Assembly (NCBI RefSeq): GCF_022206305.1
Contig: NZ_JAKOIW010000009.1
Coordinates: 112,544-176,543 of the forward strand
DNA length: 64,000 nt
DNA from: Gordonia sp. 'Campus'
GTDB lineage: Bacteria > Actinomycetota > Actinomycetes > Mycobacteriales > Mycobacteriaceae
Direction of reading: 5' to 3'
Of the stretch, positions 7,927 to 16,324 are shown in pieces. The notes under the pieces are model-generated. The model was not told the DNA's origin and searched no databases. It saw nothing but the letters and a program-made list of their open reading frames with translations. The position numbers and the translations under genes are program-made. Positions within the stretch are counted from its first letter, which is position 1. Each line of letters begins with the position of its first letter.

Positions 7927-9554
7927 TGCGCCCCACCATCTCGCAGTTGCGTACCTGGGACACCGGCGCGTTGGGTTCTGCGGGCGGTGTCGCCGCGGCA
8001 AATGCCTCGGTCCTCGACGGTGCGCTCGATTCCGTGGTGCGCTCCCTCGACGGTGCGGGCTCCTGGTTCGGTCTGACGCGAGACGCCGCGAACACCAGAA
8101 TCGATCAAGAACGTGACCACGGCGGCGAAGTCCGTAATGTGCTGAACCAGATCGCGGACGAGGCGGGGGACGCGGCAAGAGATCTCGGTTTTGCGCGGGA
8201 GCATGTACTGCGCGAGGTGGATTCGGCGGTGGCTCGGGGGTTCGCGGTCGGTGGCGACGGTACAGTCTCGCATCCGGACGAGGACAAGGCCGAAGAAGTC
8301 CGGACCATCCAGAATGCGATCGACACAGGCCTGTCGACGGTCGACGAACTCGACGAGACCTACGGAACGCGACTCGAGAACCTTGCCACCGACCTTGCGT
8401 CGATGGTGAACGGGCAGTCTGACATCCATGTACCCGGTCTCGGTCCGCGCGACCTCGACGATCTGGTGACCCACCTGAGCGGCCTCACCCCAGACCAGCG
8501 CGTGATGTTGCTGTCGGGTCTGACGCCGGAGCAGTTGCGCCGGCTGGCCCAGGCCGACCCGCAGGCGATCGGGAACATGAACGGAGTGCCGTTCGCTGTG
8601 CGAATCGACGCGAACGAGACGAACGTCCGCAACGCGCTGATCGACGAACGGCAGAAGCAGCCGTCGAATCAGGCACGGATCGACCGACTGGTCGAGATGC
8701 TTGCGCCCACGACGGACCCAGTGACGGGTCGAGAGGTCGAGCGGACGTACCTCGCGTTCGACAACACTCCACACGGTCGGATGATCGAAGTCATCGGCGC
8801 TATCGGTCCTGGCATTCCCAATGTGGCCGTGTACGTTCCCGGTACCGGTACCAACCTGGACGGTAGCTCGACCAATCAGCGGGCCGCCTTCAACCTGGCA
8901 CGCGCGACGGGTGGACCGGTGATCTTGTACATGAACGGCGATCTCCCGCAGGAGCTCTATCCCGATCTCAGCGGCGACGACGATGCATTCGACACCACGC
9001 CCGCAACTCAGATGGCACCTGGGCTGGTCGAATTCGGGCGTGAACTCGACCGCGCGCTGGCTTCGGTCGCACCCGATGCGGCGACGACCTACATCGGGCA
9101 TTCCTACGGCGGTTCGGTGGTCGGCACGGCGGAGCAACTCGGCCTCGACGCCGATCGGGTGATCTACGCGTCGTCGGCAGGCACCGGCGTGCTGGACGGT
9201 CCGTGGAACAATCCGAACCCAGAAGTGCAACGCTACTCGCTTACCGCTCCCGGGGACCCGGTCCATTTCTCCCAGAGTCTGGGCGGCACCCAGCACGGTG
9301 GCGATCCCGACACCACGTCGGGGGTGCGACGTCTCGACACCGGTTTCTACGGCGACGGTGAGGTCGTGTGGGGGCCTCAGGGACACGGCAACTATTGGAA
9401 CGACCCGTTGTCAGGAGCGTTCGAGAACATGGTGAAGGTCATCAGAGGCGAAGACCCCAGTGACTACGTTTACCGGGCCCCGGATCACGTCCCGGTCGGT
9501 CCGGCACCCGAGCCACCCGTGATCCTCGCACCCGGACCCGACTTTCCGCGGTGA
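7926..9554 (+). CDS. DUF1023 alpha/beta hydrolase with WXG-like N-terminus
   Basis: 542 aa. The N-terminal 150 residues are helical, beginning RPTISQLRTWDTGALGSAG and containing SWFGLTRDAA, the pattern seen at the head of type VII-secreted effectors. The C-terminal half is the DUF1023 hydrolase, with nucleophile elbow GHSYGGS at 391-397 (Ser393), downstream SLTAPGDPVHF (acid region) and GHGNYW (probable catalytic His). There is no Sec signal peptide. It is coupled to the gene before it (TGATG) and to the lipoprotein gene after it. Export by an ESX system and an esterase-like activity are inferences; no ESX core genes are in the window. Confidence 0.83.
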   Translation: MRPTISQLRTWDTGALGSAGGVAAANASVLDGALDSVVRSLDGAGSWFGLTRDAANTRIDQERDHGGEVRNVLNQIADEAGDAARDLGFAREHVLREVDSAVARGFAVGGDGTVSHPDEDKAEEVRTIQNAIDTGLSTVDELDETYGTRLENLATDLASMVNGQSDIHVPGLGPRDLDDLVTHLSGLTPDQRVMLLSGLTPEQLRRLAQADPQAIGNMNGVPFAVRIDANETNVRNALIDERQKQPSNQARIDRLVEMLAPTTDPVTGREVERTYLAFDNTPHGRMIEVIGAIGPGIPNVAVYVPGTGTNLDGSSTNQRAAFNLARATGGPVILYMNGDLPQELYPDLSGDDDAFDTTPATQMAPGLVEFGRELDRALASVAPDAATTYIGHSYGGSVVGTAEQLGLDADRVIYASSAGTGVLDGPWNNPNPEVQRYSLTAPGDPVHFSQSLGGTQHGGDPDTTSGVRRLDTGFYGDGEVVWGPQGHGNYWNDPLSGAFENMVKVIRGEDPSDYVYRAPDHVPVGPAPEPPVILAPGPDFPR

Positions 9555-10099
9555 TGACGATGCGTGCGATGTTCACGAGGCGGGGGCTGCTGCGTCGATT
9601 CGCGGTCGCATCCTCGGCAGCTGTCGTCATATTCGCGGTGGTTGCTTGCGTCGAAGACCCCGATGACATCGGTGCACTGTCAATGTCGAAGATGCAGGTG
9701 TGGCAGACGGTGAGCGGCAACATGGCTGCCGTCGATCCAGAGTACGAGTTGACGCCGATGCCCCCGGCTTCCTCGATGCGCTTCCAGCAGAGTGGGTGTG
9801 CCACGAGTCCCGACACGCTGATGCCGGCGGGACCGCCTTGGCGGTATCGCGAAGACCAGTTGCTTCGAGATCCTTCCGCCGCTCGGGTTGACGCCCTCCG
9901 TCGCGGCATCGAACATCTGACGACCCGGGGCTTTTCCCCGCGGCAGCAGTCGCCGACGAGCGATCCTCGAGATCTGGCGGTCGAGGACGCCCGAGGTTTC
10001 GCCGTCGGGATCCATCACACCGAGTTTTCCAGCGGGAGCGAGAACGTGACGGTGTCATCTACTTCTCCGTGCGTACGTCACCCCGGCGACGACCGGTGA
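9554..10099 (+). CDS. Putative lipoprotein encoded with the DUF1023 hydrolase
   Basis: 181 aa from ATG 9554 (stop/start overlap TGATG with the hydrolase gene; ATG 9560 is an alternative). The N-terminus is basic (FTRRGLLRRF) followed by a hydrophobic segment and a lipobox-like VVACV, with the lipidated Cys at about residue 32. The mature part has no recognised domain and contains two further cysteines. It is the third gene of a coupled operon and may be a surface partner or immunity-type protein for the hydrolase; that is speculation based on position and localisation only. Confidence 0.72.
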   Translation: MTMRAMFTRRGLLRRFAVASSAAVVIFAVVACVEDPDDIGALSMSKMQVWQTVSGNMAAVDPEYELTPMPPASSMRFQQSGCATSPDTLMPAGPPWRYREDQLLRDPSAARVDALRRGIEHLTTRGFSPRQQSPTSDPRDLAVEDARGFAVGIHHTEFSSGSENVTVSSTSPCVRHPGDDR

Positions 10100-10129
10100 C
10101 GCGGTGGCTCCGCGATCCACCACGCACGA

Positions 10130-10162
10130 ACGGATCCACCACCGATGTGGTGGTGAATCCGT
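10130..10162. terminator. Bidirectional hairpin terminator
   Basis: An imperfect inverted repeat (ACGGATCCACCAC / GTGGTGGTGAATCCGT) lies between convergent genes, the lipoprotein gene on the left and the NCS1 permease on the right. It can serve both strands. Confidence 0.7.
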
Positions 10163-10184
10163 CCAACCGCGCCGCGGCGCGTAA

Positions 10185-11798
10185 CTACTGCCCCGCAGCC
10201 TCCCGATCAGCGGCGCGCTGGAACTCGAGATCGTCGGAGGCGCAGGCCAAACAGATGGGCGCATGACCGGCGGATGGGTCGCGATCCATCTCGTAGGCGA
10301 TGTAACTGTCCTCGCAGCGATGGCACCGGATGCGTGCCTCCCACATGTCGTCGACCTCGTCGCGTGGATCGTGCGGACGCACCATCGTGAACCAGCCCTC
10401 GCGGCGGAACGCCAGTGCCACCGCGTAGATGAGACCGGCCACGACGAAGGCGATAGGTGACGCCCACACGGCCCCGAAGGTGCCGCCGAACAGGACGAGT
10501 GCGATGCCGATCACCGAGGCGACCGCCCACGCGCCCACTCCTGCCGGGTTCACCGTCGGGACGCGACCTGGACGGAACTCCAGCGAATCGGCCGGAATCC
10601 GGCGCAGACGCATCCAGCCGATGTGCGTCAGTGCGATGGCGACCCACCCCACGATGAGGACACCCTGGTACTGCAGAGAAGTGGTGATCCAGGACAGCAC
10701 GTTGGTCAGCATCATCAGGTAGACGATCACGGCGACGACTCCGACCCAGAACGTCCGGGGCATCGAGAATTTGACGGTCCGGGCGAAGAAGTTCTGGAAA
10801 TTGGTGGACGCCAGGTAGAAGTTGCCGCTGTTGACCCGTGTCTGGCTGACGACGACCCACAGCAGACCCCAGATCCCCATCATGCCGACGATCCCGAGGA
10901 TGGCCGACTCCTCCGAGAGCGGTCCGGCAATGGTGATGGTCTGGGCGAGGAACATCCCGACTGCCGCGTTGACGAGGAGCGTGACGACATAGAACGGGGT
11001 GCCGAAGGACACGCGGGCATTGAAGCCGGCATCCTGCGGGCGGCCGAATCGGGCGTAGTCCCAGGCCATCATGGTGACGACCCACACGCCCATGTAGATG
11101 ACGAAGGCATACCACCAGCCGGGCACCCCGAGATCGGCCGCGGTTTCCGGCTCATAGGTGAGCCACTCATTGCTGTAACCGTATTCGGCGATCGCCCACA
11201 CCACCGAGCCGACCAGTCCGACGACGTAGAGCGGCAGCAGGACCCCGTTGAGCCGGTCGAGCCAGGTGGCGACACCGCGCCACGCCAGCGGCGCCTGGTA
11301 GGCGACGACCACGAACGCCCAGAACGCGATCGGGAGACCACCGAAGTAGGCGTGCAGGGCGGACGCGACGATCGCACCTTCGGCGACCACGTAGTACGCG
11401 ATGGTGATCCCGAACAGGGCTGCGGCGAAGGCGGATCCGGCGCGGCCGAACACGACGCGGGAGAACAGCGAAACGCTGGTTCCGGTCTGGTTGGCGAACT
11501 TGGCGGCGACGGAGTTGATGGCACCGTAGGCCACCACCGAGAGTCCGATGCCGATGAGGGCGTCGGTGGCGCCCACGGAGAGGGAGACGGTGGCGCCGAC
11601 GACGACGAAGAACATCGCGCTCATCAGGCCGAACCAGGCCATCGACACCGACGAACGCGACGTCCGCCACGAGTTGGGCACGATGTGCATGGAGTAGTCC
11701 TCGGCGGCGGCGCGTGCCAGGACCTGGGGATCGTCGGTGTAGGTGACGTCCAGGGGCGGAATCCCGCCCGCCCTGGAGGATGAGATGTCGAGAGTCAT
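10185..11798 (-). CDS. NCS1-family permease (hydantoin/nucleobase type) with C-terminal zinc ribbon
   Basis: 537-aa secondary transporter with about 12 hydrophobic helices. The NCS1 start of the core is visible in SMAWFGLMSAMFFVVVGA, and NQTGTSVSLFSRVVFGRAGS lies in the next helices. Adjacent hyuB and hyuA suggest a hydantoin, allantoin or other cyclic amide as cargo. After the last helix there is a soluble tail with paired cysteines, CHRC and, 24 residues on, CLAC, a probable zinc ribbon that is not part of typical NCS1 transporters. A 14-bp hairpin separates it from hyuB, so it may be expressed by read-through. Confidence 0.9.
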   Translation of the reverse strand: MTLDISSSRAGGIPPLDVTYTDDPQVLARAAAEDYSMHIVPNSWRTSRSSVSMAWFGLMSAMFFVVVGATVSLSVGATDALIGIGLSVVAYGAINSVAAKFANQTGTSVSLFSRVVFGRAGSAFAAALFGITIAYYVVAEGAIVASALHAYFGGLPIAFWAFVVVAYQAPLAWRGVATWLDRLNGVLLPLYVVGLVGSVVWAIAEYGYSNEWLTYEPETAADLGVPGWWYAFVIYMGVWVVTMMAWDYARFGRPQDAGFNARVSFGTPFYVVTLLVNAAVGMFLAQTITIAGPLSEESAILGIVGMMGIWGLLWVVVSQTRVNSGNFYLASTNFQNFFARTVKFSMPRTFWVGVVAVIVYLMMLTNVLSWITTSLQYQGVLIVGWVAIALTHIGWMRLRRIPADSLEFRPGRVPTVNPAGVGAWAVASVIGIALVLFGGTFGAVWASPIAFVVAGLIYAVALAFRREGWFTMVRPHDPRDEVDDMWEARIRCHRCEDSYIAYEMDRDPSAGHAPICLACASDDLEFQRAADREAAGQ

Positions 11799-11837
11799 TG
11801 CTTTCCTTGGTGTTTCGAGTGGTGGTCAGATGCGAAG

Positions 11838-11880
11838 CCAGCGGCGGGTGGATGGCGTCGATGCCACCACCCGCCGCTGG
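11838..11880 (-). terminator. Hairpin between hyuB and the permease gene
   Basis: A perfect 14-bp stem CCAGCGGCGGGTGG / CCACCCGCCGCTGG (arms 11838-11851 and 11867-11880) with a 15-nt loop lies in the 116-nt gap downstream of hyuB. It is probably a partial terminator or RNA-stabilising hairpin that sets the hyuB:permease ratio. Confidence 0.7.
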
Positions 11881-11914
11881 GTGTCGTGCGAATGGGTTCC
11901 CGGAGCCGGGGGCG

Positions 11915-13927
11915 TCAGACGGTCGCCGGCTCCGACACCGTCAACGTGCCCGGGACGAAGTCGACGGTGGGGTCGTCGGTCCAGTGGATGACGGTGCGTC
12001 GCTGCAACATCTGCCGGAACTGGGACGTCGTGTTGGTGAGCACCGCACCGCTGCCCCAGTCGAGGATCACGCCGTACTGGCGGACGCAGTCCATCTCGTT
12101 GATCAGACCGGAGCGGTATTCGTCGGAGACCGCTTGCGGGTCACGTTCGATCCATGCATGCCGATTGCTGCGGATGTACTCGCGCGCACCGATGGTGGCT
12201 TCGAGATCGACTTCGTAGGCGAAGATCTCGGGATCGATCTCCTTGATGACCACGCCGTAGTCCTTCTCCGCGCGGGTGATCGAGACGTAACCGTCGATGA
12301 CGTCCTCCATCACCGCGTCGACGTCACGCTGGAGCGGGTCGCCTAGGCCGCCGCCGCCGGCCGACGGGCGGGTGAATTCGTCTCCGGATTTGATGGGGAC
12401 CGCGGCGAAGATCGAACCGAGGTATTGCTCGTCGTCGGTGCCCTTGTTGAGCCAGACGCCGTGGGGGATCGACGGCAGACCGCCCCACAGTCCCCAGGTG
12501 ACCGACCGTTCGCGATCGCAGCAGTAGGACATGACGGTGTTGTCGCTGGCCCAAAGCTTTCCGCCCTTCTCGGCGCCGAGGCCGCCGCGGAACTTGCCGG
12601 GACCGCCGGAGTCGGGCACCAGGTCGTGGCAGGACGTCAGAACCGGGGCGAGACGTTCTTGTCCTTCGAAAGGCTGTGTGCCGTACTGGACTCCGAAGAC
12701 GGCCGCGGATGCGTTGTAGCCGTCGGCGCCGTTGCGGGCGCCCCAGCCGCCCATCATCCAGTCGTACCACATGAAATTCGGATTGCCTTCCCCGCGTTGA
12801 TCGCGACCGCCCACCAGGAGGTACTCCAGGTTGAACGTGCAGGCCATTGCGCGCTCGGGTTGGATGTCCGACCAGATCTCGAATACCGAACTCATGATCT
12901 TCTCGAACGGGCCCGAGCAGAAGCCGGCACACGGTGAGGGCCAGTCGGCATTGACCACCGACCCGAGGGGCCCGAGGTCCGCTGTGACGACGCGGTAGAA
13001 CCCGGAATTCAGTGGGATGTCCGGGAATTGCATCTTGGTGCCGGCGACGATGCCGGCAAACGACCCGCCGAATCCCGCGTTGAGCATCGACGAGATCGAC
13101 GCGTGCGACTCGCTGAGGTCGTAGTGCACGGTGTCTCCGGAGATGGTCATCCGCGTCTTGATCGGGATGAGGCCCTCGCCGCGCGCCGGGTCCTGGTCGA
13201 TGTAGTCCTCGGTGTACCAGACCCCGTCGGGAAGCTCGGCGATCTTGGCGCGGGTGAGATCCTCGACGTAGTCCTGCACCTCGGCCATCGCGGTCTTGAT
13301 GGTCTCGACGCCGTACTTGTCGCACAGACGCTGGATCTCACGCTCGGCGACGCGGGTCGCCTCGGCCTGGGCCTGCATGTCGCCGATGATGTCGCGCGGG
13401 TTGCGGGTGTTTTTCGCGATGAGGTAGGCGACGTCCTCGAGGAACTGGTCCTTGCTCCACAGCCGGGTCGGCGGGATCCGCAGTCCCTCACCCATGTGAT
13501 CGAGTGCTTTGACGTTGAACGATCCGGGAGTGGCGCCGCCGACGTCGGCCCAGTGACCGTTGGCCTGGGCGTAGCCGAGGAGCTCGCCCTGGTAGTAGAT
13601 GGGCCGGATGATGCGGGTGTCGTTGAAATGGCTCCCGCCCTCGTAGACGTCGTTGATCACGAAGACGTCGCCGGGATGGATGTCGCCCTCGAACTGCCGG
13701 ATGACCGCCTTGGCGGTGTAGTGCAGGGTTCCGACGTGGGCGGCGATGTCGCCGGTGCCCTGCATGACGGTGTTGCCCTCGGTGTCGCAGAGTGCCGAGG
13801 AGAAGTCCCGTGAGTAGATGACGAACGAGTAGCAGGTGCGCAGGATCTGTTCGGCCATCTGGTCGACGGTGTTGATGAAGGCGTTCTTCAGCACCTCGAA
13901 GGTGACCGGGTCGAGTGTTGTTGCCAT
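11915..13927 (-). CDS. hyuB: Hydantoinase B / oxoprolinase family, subunit B
   Basis: 670-aa large subunit of an ATP-dependent cyclic-amide hydrolase (N-methylhydantoinase, 5-oxoprolinase or caprolactamase type), or of a related ATP-dependent carboxylase. Family features: MATTLDPVTFEVLKNAF at the N-terminus, then GDIAAHVGTLHYT, DVFVINDVYEGGSHFNDTR and GHWADVGG. The length is normal. A Shine-Dalgarno (AGGAAA) precedes the ATG and the gene follows hyuA by 37 nt, so A and B are made together. The substrate cannot be read from sequence; the linked NCS1 permease and PucR regulator favour a hydantoin or purine-breakdown-like compound. Confidence 0.92.
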   Translation of the reverse strand: MATTLDPVTFEVLKNAFINTVDQMAEQILRTCYSFVIYSRDFSSALCDTEGNTVMQGTGDIAAHVGTLHYTAKAVIRQFEGDIHPGDVFVINDVYEGGSHFNDTRIIRPIYYQGELLGYAQANGHWADVGGATPGSFNVKALDHMGEGLRIPPTRLWSKDQFLEDVAYLIAKNTRNPRDIIGDMQAQAEATRVAEREIQRLCDKYGVETIKTAMAEVQDYVEDLTRAKIAELPDGVWYTEDYIDQDPARGEGLIPIKTRMTISGDTVHYDLSESHASISSMLNAGFGGSFAGIVAGTKMQFPDIPLNSGFYRVVTADLGPLGSVVNADWPSPCAGFCSGPFEKIMSSVFEIWSDIQPERAMACTFNLEYLLVGGRDQRGEGNPNFMWYDWMMGGWGARNGADGYNASAAVFGVQYGTQPFEGQERLAPVLTSCHDLVPDSGGPGKFRGGLGAEKGGKLWASDNTVMSYCCDRERSVTWGLWGGLPSIPHGVWLNKGTDDEQYLGSIFAAVPIKSGDEFTRPSAGGGGLGDPLQRDVDAVMEDVIDGYVSITRAEKDYGVVIKEIDPEIFAYEVDLEATIGAREYIRSNRHAWIERDPQAVSDEYRSGLINEMDCVRQYGVILDWGSGAVLTNTTSQFRQMLQRRTVIHWTDDPTVDFVPGTLTVSEPATV

Positions 13928-13964
13928 GGTGTGGTTTTCCTGTTCTGTCAGAGTCGATGGGAGA

Positions 13965-16016
13965 TCACTCGGCGGCGGTGATCAGGAGGTTGCCCCACTC
14001 GTCGACCCGCGCGGAGGTCCGCGGCGGGACGACGGTCGTCGAATCGAGCTGGTCGACGATGCACGGTCCGGTGAGTACGGCTCCGGGCGGCAGGCCGGCG
14101 CGGTCGTACACCGGCGTGGTCAGTCGGGCGACCTCGTCGGGGAACAGCACTTCCCGCACCTCGAGGGGCTCCGGTGCGAAGGTCGCCGGATCGATCAGGT
14201 CGGCGGGCGTCACATCCATCCGTGGCGTGAGTCCGATGGCGCGCAACGAGATCCGGTAGATCTCGACGCCGGTGTCTTCCGCCGCGAAGTTGTGTTCCTT
14301 GAGATGCGTCGCGTGGAAGGTCGCGACGACTTCCTCCAGACTCGTCAGCGGCATCGACACCGGCACCGCGATCGCTCGCCACTGTCCCTCATAGCGCATG
14401 TCGAGGTGGTACTCGAAGAGCATGTCGTCGAGGTCGACGTGCTCGGCCGACAGACGTGCGCGCCCTTCCTCCTGCAACTCGGCGAAGGTGGCGTTCAGAT
14501 GATCGAGGTCGGCGCCGGCGGCGTCGGCGAGGTACATCCGGGTGATGTCGTGCTGGATGTCGACCAACATGCATCCCATCGCCGAGGTGACCCCCGGGTG
14601 CGGCGGGATGATGACGGTGGGGATGCCCAGGTCCTTGGCGAGATAGGCGGCGTGCAGGGGCCCGGCTCCGCCGAAACCGACCAGCGCGAAGTCCCGCGGA
14701 TCGTGACCCTTGCGGATGGAGATGAGACGGATCGCGTCGGCCATGTTGGCGTTGGCGACCTTGATGATCGACTGTGCCGCCGTCTCGACGTCGAGACCCA
14801 GTGGTGCCGAGATCTTCTCCAGGGCAGCCCGCGCCATCGACTCGTCGAGTTCCTTCACGCCGCCGGCCAGCTTCTTGCCGACGGTGCCCAGGATGAGGTT
14901 GGCGTCGGTGTTGGTCGCCAGATCCCCCGACGCGCCGTAACAGGCCGGTCCGGGGTCGGACCCCGCGGACTGCGGACCGTTGCGTAGTGAACCGGCGTCG
15001 TCGAGCCACGCGATCGAACCGCCACCCGCGCCGATGGTCAGCACCTCGATGCTGGGGAAACAGATCGGGTGGCCGAACGCGACACTCCACATGTTCGTCG
15101 TCGCCAGCACGCCGTTGTCGGTGAGTGAGACGTCGGTGGAGGTCCCGCCCATGTCGAACCCGATCGAATTCTCGAACCCGCACGTGCGGGCGATGTGGCG
15201 ACTCGCGATGGCTCCCGCCGCGATGCCGGAGGCGGCCAGGCGGGCGCCGTACTTCTCGGCCATGGTCGGTGTCATGACCCCGCCGCCCGAATGGAGCAGC
15301 AGGACGTCGTTGTCGTATCCGGCATCGGCGAGCCGGCCCTCGAGTGTCCGGGCGTAGGGGCCGATGATCGGGACCAGGGCCGCATTGGCGACTGTCGTCG
15401 AGAACCGCTCGTATTCGAAGATCTCCGGCAGGACATCGCTGGACGTCGTGATCGACACCCCCGGTAGTTCCTCGGCGAGGATCTCGGCCATCCGGTTCTC
15501 GTGTGCGGGGTTGGTGAAGGAGTTCACGAAACACACTGCCACCGTCTCGATCTCGCGTCGGCGTAGGACCCTGGCGACTTCGCGCGCGGAGTCCTCGTCG
15601 AGCGGCTCGAGGACGGTGCCGTCGTAACCGATCCGTTCGGGAACGGTCAGGCGGTGGCGACGTGGGACCACCGGCAGGGCGACCTCCTGGTACGGGTCCC
15701 AGGACTCACGGTCGCCGCGCCGGATCTCGATCACGTCCCGGAACCCCTCGGTCGTCACCAGCGCGACCTTAGGGAACTTCCTCGTGATGAGCGCGTTCGT
15801 CGCGATCGTCGTTCCGTGCGAGAAGAATTCGACATCCTCCCACGCGACGCCGGCCTGCTCCATACCGGCCAGCACGCCCTCGATGGGATTGCTCTGGGTG
15901 GGATACTTGGCCGTGACGATCGTGCCGTCGGACTGCTGGATGAAGACGTCGGTGAACGTCCCACCGATGTCGACGGCGGTGCGGACCTTGTCGGTCCGGC
16001 TGATGGCTTTCGTCAT
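13965..16016 (-). CDS. hyuA: Hydantoinase A / oxoprolinase family, subunit A
   Basis: 683-aa ATP-binding subunit partnering HyuB. The actin-like ATPase phosphate loop DIGGTFTD is at residues 16-23, HGTTIATNAL follows at about 67-76, and a second phosphate motif is seen in FDMGGTSTDVSL. The ATG at 16016 has an AGGAAG Shine-Dalgarno 7 nt upstream; a longer in-frame extension to 16154 lacks homology and was rejected. It is the first gene of a hyuA-hyuB-permease operon, read divergently from the PucR-type regulator across a 308-nt intergenic region. Confidence 0.92.
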   Translation of the reverse strand: MTKAISRTDKVRTAVDIGGTFTDVFIQQSDGTIVTAKYPTQSNPIEGVLAGMEQAGVAWEDVEFFSHGTTIATNALITRKFPKVALVTTEGFRDVIEIRRGDRESWDPYQEVALPVVPRRHRLTVPERIGYDGTVLEPLDEDSAREVARVLRRREIETVAVCFVNSFTNPAHENRMAEILAEELPGVSITTSSDVLPEIFEYERFSTTVANAALVPIIGPYARTLEGRLADAGYDNDVLLLHSGGGVMTPTMAEKYGARLAASGIAAGAIASRHIARTCGFENSIGFDMGGTSTDVSLTDNGVLATTNMWSVAFGHPICFPSIEVLTIGAGGGSIAWLDDAGSLRNGPQSAGSDPGPACYGASGDLATNTDANLILGTVGKKLAGGVKELDESMARAALEKISAPLGLDVETAAQSIIKVANANMADAIRLISIRKGHDPRDFALVGFGGAGPLHAAYLAKDLGIPTVIIPPHPGVTSAMGCMLVDIQHDITRMYLADAAGADLDHLNATFAELQEEGRARLSAEHVDLDDMLFEYHLDMRYEGQWRAIAVPVSMPLTSLEEVVATFHATHLKEHNFAAEDTGVEIYRISLRAIGLTPRMDVTPADLIDPATFAPEPLEVREVLFPDEVARLTTPVYDRAGLPPGAVLTGPCIVDQLDSTTVVPPRTSARVDEWGNLLITAAE

Positions 16017-16086
16017 GGGTACTTCCTCGTGGCTCAGCGGTCTCGGGACGCTCATCACGAAACCCGGCGCGGCGCCGTCGAACAAT

Positions 16087-16100
16087 TGGCTCACCAGCCA
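16087..16100. promoter_or_regulatory. Candidate operator in the hyuA-pucR divergent region
   Basis: Inverted repeat TGGCTcaccAGCCA about 71-84 nt upstream of the hyuA ATG. The whole 308-nt gap (16017-16324) between hyuA and the PucR gene holds no other gene; it presumably carries both divergent promoters. Assignment of this palindrome as the PucR site is only a suggestion. Confidence 0.3.
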
Positions 16101-16324
16101 GTGGTGCGGCGCGCAGGACTGGACGTTCGCACGCGACGGACCGGCCACGACCACGCGACCTGCACAAACCGTCGTTCTCGGCGCGTAACGCGCACATGTC
16201 GGACACGGACCGGAAACGTGATGTCACACAACGGAAACACCGACGGTGACGCGCGGTCGGGTGGTGAGAACGACTGCGAGCGTCGATAATCGACGAACAC
16301 CGGCGGCGGCGAGGAGGCGATCGG

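Noticed and set aside
7404..9386. 660-codon minus-strand frame across the DUF1023 gene
   Set aside because: The plus strand has GHSYGG and a coupled operon; the minus product is Arg/His/Val-rich without a fold.
13987..16154. 46-residue N-terminal extension of HyuA from 16154
   Set aside because: No homology, and ATG 16016 has a good Shine-Dalgarno.
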